From assembly GCA_023957835.1 (NCBI GenBank), contig JAMLGP010000001.1, forward strand, positions 303,575-367,574: a stretch of DNA of 64,000 nucleotides. Direction: 5' to 3'. A program made the translations under genes and the position numbers. Below the pieces are notes generated by a model. It was not told the DNA's origin and searched no databases. It saw only the letters and a list, made by a program, of their open reading frames with translations. The first letter of the stretch is position 1. Every line of letters begins with the position of its first letter. Positions 52,403-58,996 of this stretch are shown in pieces. The DNA comes from Homoserinimonas sp. Lineage in GTDB: Bacteria; Actinomycetota; Actinomycetes; Actinomycetales; Microbacteriaceae.

Positions 52403-53701
52403 GTGAGCGTACTTTCTGACCTGAAGACAGCTAACCGGATAGTGCGCAACCTGCTGAGGGCGAGAGGCACCAGAAGGAGCCTCGCCGCGAGACTCCCTGA
52501 ACGGCCCGCGGTCGGCAGCGTCCAGATCGCGGTCTATTTCGCCGACACCAAAGTCAACCTGTATCAAATCCGCCAGTGGTATGCGCCGCTGGTCGAACTG
52601 AACAAGAAGTATCCGGTGGCAATCATCACAAGGTCGCCCGGGGCCACTCTCGTCATGCTCGACGAGGCTCCCGTGCCGGTGGTCTATTTGCGCAAGGTCG
52701 TCGAGCTCGAGCAGTTCGTTGCCGAGCAGGAACTGCGAATGGTGTTCTACGTCAACCAGAACACCAAGAACTTCCAGATGTTCCGCTACGGCCGCATGTG
52801 GCACGTCTTCGTCAATCACGGCGAGAGCGACAAGATGTACATGACGACGAACCAGTTCAAGGCGTATGACTACAGCTTCGTAGCCGGGCAGGCAGCGCGC
52901 GACCGGCTAAGCCGAAAGCTCTGGGACTTCGATGTCGAATCGCGAACCTTCATGATCGGCCGCCCGCAGGCAGACCACTTCGCGGGGGAGCTTCCATTCA
53001 GGCCGGATGCGCGCAAGGTCATCCTCTACGCCCCGACCTGGGAGGGGGATCGGGATGCCGCGGCCTACGGCTCGGTCGCCTCACACGGGGTTGCACTCAC
53101 GAGCGCTTTGCTGAAGTCGAAGGACTACCGGCTCATTTACCGGCCGCATCCAAGGAGCGGAGTACTCGACGAGGAGTATCGGGCGGCCAACGAGAAAATC
53201 ATCTCGAACATTGCGGCGGCGAACTCGCACGACAAGTCTGCGCAGCACGTCTATGACAACGGCAAGGAACTCGGCTGGCAGCTTGCTGCTGCGGATGTCG
53301 CTATCACCGACGTTTCAGCAATGGTTTACGACCGTCTGGCAACCGGAAAGGCACTGATCGTCGCGAAGCCGGTTTCGCCAAATGCCGAGATCGACACCGC
53401 CGGGTATCTCGGTCACGCCGAGTGGCTGGAGGCTCGGGACGCGCCGAAGGTGATCGAGGCGGTCGAGAGAGTGCTCGGCGACCCCGAAGCACTCGAGCGC
53501 CTCAAGTTCTGGGTCGAGCGCCACTTCGGCGACACTTCGCCTGGGGCAGCGACAAAGCGGTTCCACGCTGCCGTCGATGAACTTGCCGATAACTGGGAGA
53601 AGCACGCCTCGATCCATGCTGACGATCCCCGGGTCAGAGAAGCTGACCCCTTTGACGGAGAAGGCGAAGACGAAGACGACCCATCCGCGAGCGCAGACTG
53701 A
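52403..53701 (+). CDS. CDP-glycerol glycerophosphotransferase family protein
   Basis: A 432-residue single-module relative of TagB/TagF. It has VFVNHGESDKMYM (the acceptor-binding His region), ILYAPTWEGDRD, LIYRPHPRSG and AAADVAITDVSAMVYDRL (donor-binding Ser/Asp region). The N-terminal about 40 residues are basic and may bind the membrane surface. The acidic C-terminus (GEGEDEDDPSASAD) is disordered. It is divergent from the two-module enzyme, so both are likely to work on the same wall polymer. A five-fold 15-base repeat begins two bases after its stop. Confidence 0.85.
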   Translation: MSVLSDLKTANRIVRNLLRARGTRRSLAARLPERPAVGSVQIAVYFADTKVNLYQIRQWYAPLVELNKKYPVAIITRSPGATLVMLDEAPVPVVYLRKVVELEQFVAEQELRMVFYVNQNTKNFQMFRYGRMWHVFVNHGESDKMYMTTNQFKAYDYSFVAGQAARDRLSRKLWDFDVESRTFMIGRPQADHFAGELPFRPDARKVILYAPTWEGDRDAAAYGSVASHGVALTSALLKSKDYRLIYRPHPRSGVLDEEYRAANEKIISNIAAANSHDKSAQHVYDNGKELGWQLAAADVAITDVSAMVYDRLATGKALIVAKPVSPNAEIDTAGYLGHAEWLEARDAPKVIEAVERVLGDPEALERLKFWVERHFGDTSPGAATKRFHAAVDELADNWEKHASIHADDPRVREADPFDGEGEDEDDPSASAD

Positions 53702-53702
53702 G

Positions 53703-53777
53703 GCTGCGGGCTGTCGCGCTGCAGGGTGTCGCGTTGCGGGCTGTAGCGTTGCGGGCTGTAGCGCTGTCGGCTGTCGC
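53703..53777 (+). repeat. Five tandem 15-base repeats (minisatellite)
   Basis: Five 15-base units of GCTGCGGGCTGTCGC type follow one another without gaps; units 3 and 4 are identical (GTTGCGGGCTGTAGC). They fill the space between the stop of the 432-residue transferase gene and the convergent ecsC gene. Confidence 0.9.
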
Positions 53778-53792
53778 TGGCCAGGCCAGGTC

Positions 53793-54590
53793 CTAGTCGG
53801 CCCCGTCGGTAATCCACTTCGAGTCGGTCTTCACGACCTTGAGCGCCCTTGGCGCGATCTCGAAGGGGAACTCGGTCGGTGCTGCCCCGAAGGCTCCTCG
53901 CGAACTGGTCACGACCTTTCGCCCGAGCAGGTGATTGGCGGTTCCGCCGATCGTCGCCCCAATGCCGAAAGGCAGAATCCGCCCGACGGCACCGGTAGCG
54001 GTATTCCTCGCGAAGCGATTGAGAAACGCCTTTTGCAGCTTGTCGGTAAGCGGGCCGAGCACGGCCTGCGGCACGTTCCTGCCGATTACGTCTCCCCAGA
54101 ACTTGGTGCGCGCAACCGAGCCGCCGCTGGCCTGCGCTGCCATGTTCAGCACCAGTTCGCTGCCTGAGGTCCCGAGCATCATTGCCATTACGATCGCCCG
54201 TGCCCGGTCGGGCTCGCGAAGCGGGATTCCGTGTACTTCCGCTATCGACTGAGCGAACAGTGCAGTTGCTTCCAGAAAGCCGACCGTTTCGACCCCGGTT
54301 AGTACGAGGCTCACCCCGGTGCCAACTCCCGGCACGAAGGCCGCCGCCCCCACACCGGCGCCGCCGGTTGTGACTGCAGCGAGGTACCTGCGCTCGAGAA
54401 TCTGAATCACCCGTGCAGGGTCGGCCTCGGGGTGCCGCGCTCGAATATTCCTCAGGTGAGCGAGGACCACCGGGCGCTGGGTGGAGAGCAGCTTGTCAAG
54501 GCCGCGATGGGTGAGCGGATGCTGAGCCGCCTTCTTCAGGTCGGCATCCCGAATTTGCTTCAAACTTCTGCCTCTCACTCGGGCAATCAA
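53793..54590 (-). CDS. EcsC family protein
   Basis: A 265-residue protein with the EcsC pattern: a helical N-terminus, AAAFVPGVGTGVSLVLTGVETVGFLEATALF (membrane-seeking glycine-rich part), and later PFGIGATIGGTANHLLGRKV. EcsC in Bacillus accompanies the EcsAB exporter, but stand-alone EcsC proteins are widespread and poorly understood. Two or three hydrophobic patches suggest membrane association. The TTG start is only supported by length; GTG at 54578 is an alternative. Its 5' end lies about 55 bases from the operator of the divergent Phd/PIN operon. Confidence 0.8.
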   Translation of the reverse strand: MIARVRGRSLKQIRDADLKKAAQHPLTHRGLDKLLSTQRPVVLAHLRNIRARHPEADPARVIQILERRYLAAVTTGGAGVGAAAFVPGVGTGVSLVLTGVETVGFLEATALFAQSIAEVHGIPLREPDRARAIVMAMMLGTSGSELVLNMAAQASGGSVARTKFWGDVIGRNVPQAVLGPLTDKLQKAFLNRFARNTATGAVGRILPFGIGATIGGTANHLLGRKVVTSSRGAFGAAPTEFPFEIAPRALKVVKTDSKWITDGAD

Positions 54591-54643
54591 TCATAAGCGT
54601 TGAGATTGCGGGAATGCCTCGGGCTGGCAATGCTCTGGTTCAA

Positions 54644-54665
54644 AACTGTACATCGCTGTACAGTT
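54644..54665 (+). promoter_or_regulatory. Palindromic operator overlapping the Phd/PIN promoter
   Basis: Perfect 9-bp arms AACTGTACA and TGTACAGTT are separated by TCGC. The right arm contains TACAGT (54659-54664), a -10 hexamer six bases before the antitoxin ATG, so a dimeric repressor bound here would block transcription. Confidence 0.7.
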
Positions 54666-54670
54666 AGTGA

Positions 54671-55003
54671 ATGCAATCCAGCTACTCTCTCACCGAAGCG
54701 CGGGTCGCGCTGCCCGAACTCCTCAACAGGGTCGAGGCCGGTGAAGAGATCACAATTACCCGCCACGGTAAGCCGGTCGGCGTGCTCGTAGGCCATGCTC
54801 GCTGGATGAAGACAGCGAGACTCGAAGTCCTGGAGCAGGCGAGACAATTGCGGCTGCAATTGGCCGCGCTTAAAGATGAACCCCTGATTCTCAGGGCACT
54901 TGACACCCAGGACACGACCGATGCTCACATCGCCTGGAATAGGGGCAGGGAAGAACCCTGGGACCGAGTGGAGGGCGAGTCTCCCGAGTCGGGCAACAAC
55001 TAG
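54671..55003 (+). CDS. Type II antitoxin, Phd/YefM-like
   Basis: A 110-residue antitoxin. The N-terminal DNA-binding unit reads SYSLTEARVALPELLNRVEAGEEITITRHGKPVGVLVG, recognised by LTEARVALPELLNRV and TRHGKPVGVL, typical of the Phd/YefM fold. The C-terminal half (LRLQLAALKDEPLILR, RGREEPWDRVEGE) should wrap the toxin. It autoregulates through the adjacent palindrome (inference from operator position). The stop overlaps the GTG of the PIN toxin gene by one base. Confidence 0.88.
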   Translation: MQSSYSLTEARVALPELLNRVEAGEEITITRHGKPVGVLVGHARWMKTARLEVLEQARQLRLQLAALKDEPLILRALDTQDTTDAHIAWNRGREEPWDRVEGESPESGNN

Positions 55004-55443
55004 TGGACGCGTTTGATTCCGATATCGTCATCTTCTCGACCAAGCCAGGGGCATTGGGCGAGTGGATCCGTCGAACAATTGCGCAATCGGAAAGCCTGCT
55101 GGGCTCCGTTCTGCTGCTTCCGGAGACACTGTCGTGGACGATCAGACACGATCGAGAGCGGGAAGGTGCTGCACTTCGACTGCTTCTGGCGAAGTTCGAT
55201 CTCAAAGAAGTCGACCTCGACGTAGCAGACGCCGCTACAACTCTTGGCGCGAAGTACGGACTGAGGGCGGCCGACGCGATTCATCTTGCTACGGCGGTCG
55301 TTTGGGGAGCTGATCGGTTTCACACCAACAACCGCAAAGATTTCAGCCCTGACATCACCGAGATTGACATCGTGCACCCTCAATCGCTCGGTACGCAGGA
55401 CTTATCGGATGATCGGCACGATCGTGCATCTCGACTCATTTGA
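55003..55443 (+). CDS. PIN-domain toxin (VapC-like RNase)
   Basis: A 146-residue PIN-domain protein and likely toxin of the preceding antitoxin. Acidic active-site residues are visible: Asp5/Asp7 in FDSDIVIF, Glu41 in LPETLSW, Asp in RAADAIHLA and a last Asp in GADRFHTNNRKDF. PIN toxins cut RNA, often tRNA. The GTG start overlaps the antitoxin stop. The last about 25 codons run over a GCACGATCGTGC palindrome which may belong to the control region of the next operon, so the C-terminus may be variable. Confidence 0.85.
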   Translation: MDAFDSDIVIFSTKPGALGEWIRRTIAQSESLLGSVLLLPETLSWTIRHDREREGAALRLLLAKFDLKEVDLDVADAATTLGAKYGLRAADAIHLATAVVWGADRFHTNNRKDFSPDITEIDIVHPQSLGTQDLSDDRHDRASRLI

Positions 55444-55487
55444 GCGAGCAATTGGGCAAGAATTTAGGGAAATACGCACGATCCTGC
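55416..55487 (+). promoter_or_regulatory. Repeated GCACGATC palindromes before the MazF module
   Basis: GCACGATCGTGC (perfect 12-bp palindrome) at 55416-55427 and the near copy GCACGATCCTGC at 55476-55487 lie 60 bases apart, the first inside the PIN gene end, the second before the RHH/MazF operon. The spacing would place dimers on the same DNA face approximately. Confidence 0.4.
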
Positions 55488-55535
55488 ACTTCTGCAACGG
55501 GCCAAAGTTCTCCGGCCACACTGGTAATACCACGG

Positions 55536-55541
55536 TAGGAT
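55536..55541 (+). promoter_or_regulatory. Putative -10 element of the RHH/mazF operon
   Basis: TAGGAT followed by six bases and ATG at 55548. A short palindrome GGTAATACC lies a few bases upstream. Confidence 0.5.
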
Positions 55542-55547
55542 ACAGGT

Positions 55548-55775
55548 ATGAAAATTAGCGTGAGCCTGCCGGTCGAGGCAGTCGAGTTCCTGGACGAGCA
55601 GACCCGCTCCGGCGTTTACCCAACGAGGTCGGCGGCTCTCAGCTCCGCAGTGGCAGTTCTTCGTCAATGGACCATGCGGGATTCTTACGCCGAAGCCTGG
55701 GATGAGTGGGAGGCCTCGGGCGAGAACGAAGTGTGGCGCGCGGTTCTCGCAGACGGACTGGCGTCGGGGCAGTGA
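55548..55775 (+). CDS. Ribbon-helix-helix antitoxin of the MazF module
   Basis: A 75-residue protein. The first 40 residues (MKISVSLPVEAVEFLDEQ, YPTRSAALSSAVAVLRQW) form a ribbon-helix-helix DNA-binding domain; the acidic rest (AWDEWEASGENEVWRA) is expected to neutralise the toxin. It lies directly before mazF with a four-base overlap, which fixes its role as antitoxin. Promoter spacing supports this ATG. Confidence 0.85.
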   Translation: MKISVSLPVEAVEFLDEQTRSGVYPTRSAALSSAVAVLRQWTMRDSYAEAWDEWEASGENEVWRAVLADGLASGQ

Positions 55776-56122
55776 TAGTCCGGGGCCAAATCTACCTGGC
55801 GTCACTTGACCCGGCAGTGGGACCTGAGCAGGGCAAGGTGCGCCCCGTTGTCATTGTCAGCAGCAACGCTGCGAATGATTCGGCGAATCGACGGGGTCGA
55901 GGCGTCGTAACTGTAGTTCCGGTGACCACGAATGTTAGATTCGTCTACCCGTTTCAGGTTCTCCTGCCCACCGAGGACTCCGGTCTGCCGGTGCCGTCTA
56001 AAGCTCAAGCCGAGCAAGTGCGCTCGATCAGCACCGATCGTCTCATCCGCGTGGTCTCGACACTGTCAACCCGGCTAGTGCTCGAGATCGACGACGCGCT
56101 GAGACTCCATCTATCGCTCTGA
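55772..56122 (+). CDS. mazF: MazF/PemK-like endoribonuclease toxin
   Basis: A 116-residue toxin with family marks RGQIYLASLDPAVGPEQGKVRPVVIVSS (key parts RGQIYLASL and GKVRPVVIVS), VPVTTNV, SGLPVPSKAQAEQVRSIS and a C-terminal helix. MazF toxins cut single-stranded mRNA. The GTG start overlaps the antitoxin stop (GTGA); frames starting further upstream would lie within the antitoxin gene. The module looks intact. Confidence 0.92.
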   Translation: MIVRGQIYLASLDPAVGPEQGKVRPVVIVSSNAANDSANRRGRGVVTVVPVTTNVRFVYPFQVLLPTEDSGLPVPSKAQAEQVRSISTDRLIRVVSTLSTRLVLEIDDALRLHLSL

Positions 56123-56195
56123 GGCCCTATCTCGCCAAAGAGAGGTTTATGTAATAGTGATCCCTTCAGATATACGAGGCGAGGAGGCATTCACC

Positions 56196-56405
56196 GTGAC
56201 CAAGCGGGCAATTGAGATCAATGAAGAAGACCTGGCGCGCGCAAAAGAGCTCCTTGGAACAAAGTCGAATCGCGAGACGATCGCTCTCGCGCTCAAAGAA
56301 GTGATAGCCGTCGAGGCTGGCAGGAAATACATCCAGCTATTGCGAAGCGGCCATTTGAGCATAATGGCCGATAAGGAAGAGCGGCGTCGCGCGTGGGGGC
56401 AGTAG
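56196..56405 (+). CDS. Orphan VapB-type antitoxin
   Basis: A 69-residue protein, MTKRAIEINEEDLARAKELLG followed by TKSNRETIALALKEVI, the DUF2191/VapB pattern. VapB normally precedes vapC, but the next gene is the convergent TagH ATPase and no PIN toxin follows. The antitoxin is therefore orphaned, or its toxin has been deleted. GAGGAGG lies a proper distance before the GTG at 56196; an in-frame upstream start at 56157 is less likely. Confidence 0.8.
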   Translation: MTKRAIEINEEDLARAKELLGTKSNRETIALALKEVIAVEAGRKYIQLLRSGHLSIMADKEERRRAWGQ

Positions 56406-56415
56406 CGCCCGGAGC

Positions 56416-57252
56416 TTAGATCCCGTCCGTGCCGGAGCCAGAGCCGTAGTCCGCATTGTACTGCTCGAGCACCTTCCGGATCGGAGCATCCAGCTTGAGT
56501 TCGCCGCCGTCGAGGTAGAGGCCGCGCTTGCAGAATCGCTTTAGGTCGCGTTCATTGTGAGAGACGAAGAACAGGGTCCGCCCGCCGGCGAGCAGTTCTT
56601 CAATCCGGCGGTAGCACTTCTCGCGGAAGGCCTTGTCGCCGACCGCGAGCACCTCATCCACGAGCAGGATCGGTTCTTCGAGTCGCGAAATTACAGAAAA
56701 GGCGAGCCTGACCTTCATGCCGCTGGAGAGGTGCTTATAAGGTGTATCGAGAAAGTCGCCGATCTCCGCGAAGTCGATGATCTCGTCGAAGCGGGCGGCG
56801 ATTTCCTGCTTCTTCATTCCGTGAAGACCCGCCATGAGGTTCACGTTGTCGCGTACCGTGAGGTCATCGACGAAGCCGCCGGTGATCTCGATTAGCGGAG
56901 CGACCCCGCCGTGGACCTCGACCGAACCTTCGTCAGGAATGAGCACTCCGGTCACGAGCTTGAGCAGGGTCGACTTGCCCTGGCCGTTTCGACCGACCAC
57001 GCCGATAGCCTCGCCGCGATTCACCTCGAACGACACGTGCCGCAGCGCCCAGAACTCGCTCGGCCTGGTTCTGCGGTTCTTTCCGGCGAACAGGTCCTTG
57101 AAGCTGCGCCTGCCGCGGCGGTTACGACGGAAACGAATGCCAAGATCTTCGGCGCGGATGACGCACTCGGCACCGTGCGACCCGAGATCTCCCCGCGACC
57201 CCGTTGTCCCCCGCGACCCCACTGTTCCCTGCGACCCCGTTGTTTTGGCCAT
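56416..57252 (-). CDS. TagH/Wzt-type ABC exporter ATPase
   Basis: A 278-residue ATPase of the polysaccharide/teichoic-acid exporter class. Walker A GRNGQGKST (residues 88-96), signature HLSSGMKVRLAF, Walker B ILLVDEVLAVGD and the H-loop FVSHNE are all present. The first 27 residues are an unusual Thr/Gly/Ser repeat (four hexapeptides of type TxGSxG) with no membrane or catalytic role known. The ATG overlaps the stop of the permease gene by one base. It should pair with the permease to flip an undecaprenyl-linked polymer. Confidence 0.93.
   Translation of the reverse strand: MAKTTGSQGTVGSRGTTGSRGDLGSHGAECVIRAEDLGIRFRRNRRGRRSFKDLFAGKNRRTRPSEFWALRHVSFEVNRGEAIGVVGRNGQGKSTLLKLVTGVLIPDEGSVEVHGGVAPLIEITGGFVDDLTVRDNVNLMAGLHGMKKQEIAARFDEIIDFAEIGDFLDTPYKHLSSGMKVRLAFSVISRLEEPILLVDEVLAVGDKAFREKCYRRIEELLAGGRTLFFVSHNERDLKRFCKRGLYLDGGELKLDAPIRKVLEQYNADYGSGSGTDGI
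57172..57243 (-). repeat. 18-base tandem repeat encoding (TxGSxG)4 in the TagH head
   Basis: Four in-frame 18-base units on the minus strand encode TTGSQG, TVGSRG, TTGSRG and DLGSHG before the conserved ATPase region. Confidence 0.8.
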
Positions 57253-58055
57253 CAGATCTCCTTGAGCACCGAGCGCTCGGTGCGGCGGTAGACGAAAATG
57301 CCGAAGGCGAGGATCAGCAGGCTGAGCACCGCGCTCATCCCGATTGCGAACCAGTCGAGCTGGTCTGGGAAGAACCCGGATCGGTAGGCCGAGAAGATTC
57401 CGGCTAGCGGGTTGAATGCTCCGACTTGTTCAAGTCCGAGCTCGCGCAGATCTGGCAGTCCGTAGATGATCGGGCTCGCATAAAACGTGAAGCGCAAGAT
57501 GAGCTTCACTGCTCGCTCCAGATCGCGGAAGAACACAACCAGCGGAGCGACGATCAGCCCGATTCCGACCATGAGCACCGCCTGAATCAGTATCCCGAGC
57601 GGGAACAGCACGAGCAGCCAGTTGACTCTGGTTCCGCCCGCGAAGATCGCGAAGACCGCGAGTACCGGCAGGCTCGCCAGGAACTCTATTCCCTTGGAGA
57701 GCACGAGCCTGTTGACCCAGACAGTTCTGGAAATGCGGGTGGAGCGAATGAGCCGCGCCTCGCGAATGAACGCCCTCGTGCAGTCGCTGATTGCTCCGTT
57801 AAACCACATCCAAGGCAGCAGGGCGGTCAGCAGAAACACGATGTAGGGCTGCTCTCCAACCGAGCGGTCGAAAATCTGAGTGAATACGAACCAGTAGATG
57901 GCTGCCATGACGAGCGGATCCAGAATCGACCAGAAGTAGCCGAGCACCGAGGTCGAGTATCTGACCCGCAAATCGCGAAGAGTCAGCAGCCAAAGCGAGC
58001 GCCGATAGCGACGAAACGGCGTCCAGGTCGCATCATCGTTCAGGGTCGCAGACAC
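57252..58055 (-). CDS. TagG/Wzm-type ABC exporter permease
   Basis: A 267-residue ABC-2 permease with six membrane helices. The N-terminus LLTLRDLRVRYSTSVLGYFWSILDPL (shortened marks: LRDLRVRYSTS and GYFWSILDP) is typical of polysaccharide and teichoic acid exporters. It forms the membrane part of the exporter with the ATPase. The GTG start lies six bases from TAGCAT on the minus strand. The nucleotidyltransferase gene lies upstream on the same strand, 90 bases away. Confidence 0.92.
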   Translation of the reverse strand: MSATLNDDATWTPFRRYRRSLWLLTLRDLRVRYSTSVLGYFWSILDPLVMAAIYWFVFTQIFDRSVGEQPYIVFLLTALLPWMWFNGAISDCTRAFIREARLIRSTRISRTVWVNRLVLSKGIEFLASLPVLAVFAIFAGGTRVNWLLVLFPLGILIQAVLMVGIGLIVAPLVVFFRDLERAVKLILRFTFYASPIIYGLPDLRELGLEQVGAFNPLAGIFSAYRSGFFPDQLDWFAIGMSAVLSLLILAFGIFVYRRTERSVLKEI

Positions 58056-58061
58056 GCCCCT

Positions 58062-58067
58062 ATGCTA
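58062..58067 (-). promoter_or_regulatory. Putative -10 element of the tagGH-type operon
   Basis: TAGCAT on the minus strand followed by six bases and the GTG at 58055. Confidence 0.45.
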
Positions 58068-58086
58068 TTGCCTGGCCGCCTGAGAG

Positions 58087-58136
58087 TGAGCCCGAGTGAG
58101 CCAGAGCTATCCCGAGCCAGCCCGACCGAACCGCAG
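58087..58136 (+). repeat. Degenerate 10-base repeats between nucleotidyltransferase and permease genes
   Basis: Five decamers with weak agreement, the best TGAGCCCGAG and TGAGCCAGAG, fill most of the space between the two genes. Confidence 0.4.
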
Positions 58137-58145
58137 GAAGCCGTC

Positions 58146-58838
58146 TTAAACGAACTGGTTGGCCCGAATCAGATCCTCGGCGAAGTCGATCTCGACCGCG
58201 TAGAGGTCTGAAATGTCCAAAGGCTCAAGCTGAAGCCGGTCTTCGGCTACCGCCAGCTCGAGTCCGCGCTCGAAATAGTCCTGGTCGTTGACCCGGGCGA
58301 GCTGGCGCACAAGTGCTGCCTTCGCGTCGCGGGAGATGTAGTTGATTCCTACCGCTTCACCGAGGCCGTTCTTTACCGACTTGGAGAGTTCGCGAATGTA
58401 GCCGTGGGCATCCGTCGTGTACTTGACCTCTTCATCCGAGACCTTTGCGGTGTTGACCGAAACGAAGGACTGCTCGCGAGCAATGAGCTTTGCCGCGCGC
58501 TCGAGAGCCTCAGGGTCGAAGACCACGTCGCCGTTCATCCAGAGCACCCCGCCGGGAGCGGATGCCCGAAGCGCGCGAAGCAGGCTCTTTGAAGTGTTCG
58601 TCTGGTCGTACTGCTCGTTGTAAACGAAGGAGGCCTCCGGGAAGGCATCGATGATGTACTCAAGTTTGTAGCCGACAACGATCGTCACCTTGGCCGCGTC
58701 GCCGAAGGCGTGGCGGATGTTGTCGAACTGCTGCTGCATGATCGTGCGGCCGTCGTTCAATTCGGTCAGCGGCTTCGGCAATGAACGACCGAGCCTGCTG
58801 CCCATGCCAGCGGCGAGTATCACTACCTGTGTACTCAA
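58146..58838 (-). CDS. Sugar/choline-phosphate nucleotidyltransferase (LicC-like)
   Basis: A 230-residue nucleotidyltransferase with VVILAAGMGSRLGRSLPKPL (residues 5-24; the GxGxRLG nucleotide loop and the catalytic Lys) and WMNGDVVFD as the metal-binding Asp. VYNEQYDQTNTSKSL is shared with phosphocholine cytidylyltransferase LicC and related proteins. It probably makes an activated head group (CDP- or similar) for the polymer exported by the neighbouring ABC system. The TTG start is preceded by AAAGGAG; TATAGA further up may be its -10 box. The 158-base AT-rich divergent region upstream carries no further feature I can name. Confidence 0.85.
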   Translation of the reverse strand: MSTQVVILAAGMGSRLGRSLPKPLTELNDGRTIMQQQFDNIRHAFGDAAKVTIVVGYKLEYIIDAFPEASFVYNEQYDQTNTSKSLLRALRASAPGGVLWMNGDVVFDPEALERAAKLIAREQSFVSVNTAKVSDEEVKYTTDAHGYIRELSKSVKNGLGEAVGINYISRDAKAALVRQLARVNDQDYFERGLELAVAEDRLQLEPLDISDLYAVEIDFAEDLIRANQFV

Positions 58839-58996
58839 GGTGACTCCTTTGGTGTCTATAAGTTTGCTCCGTTATTTTCGAAGCGCAAGAACGGACACCA
58901 CGTTGTGCTCAGACAACTTTATCGAAGCTCACAGGAAAGAAGATGATAGTTCGCCGAGCATTTTCAATTTGTGATCAATAAGTTAGCGGCTCAGAA

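Noticed and set aside
53703..53777. Possible CRISPR array
   Set aside because: The 15-base units follow each other without spacers and there are no cas genes; it is a minisatellite. No CRISPR array was found in the window.
53413..53817. Minus-strand frame of 134 codons with SPQR-like repeats
   Set aside because: The repeats are only the translated minisatellite and the rest is antisense to the glycerophosphotransferase gene.
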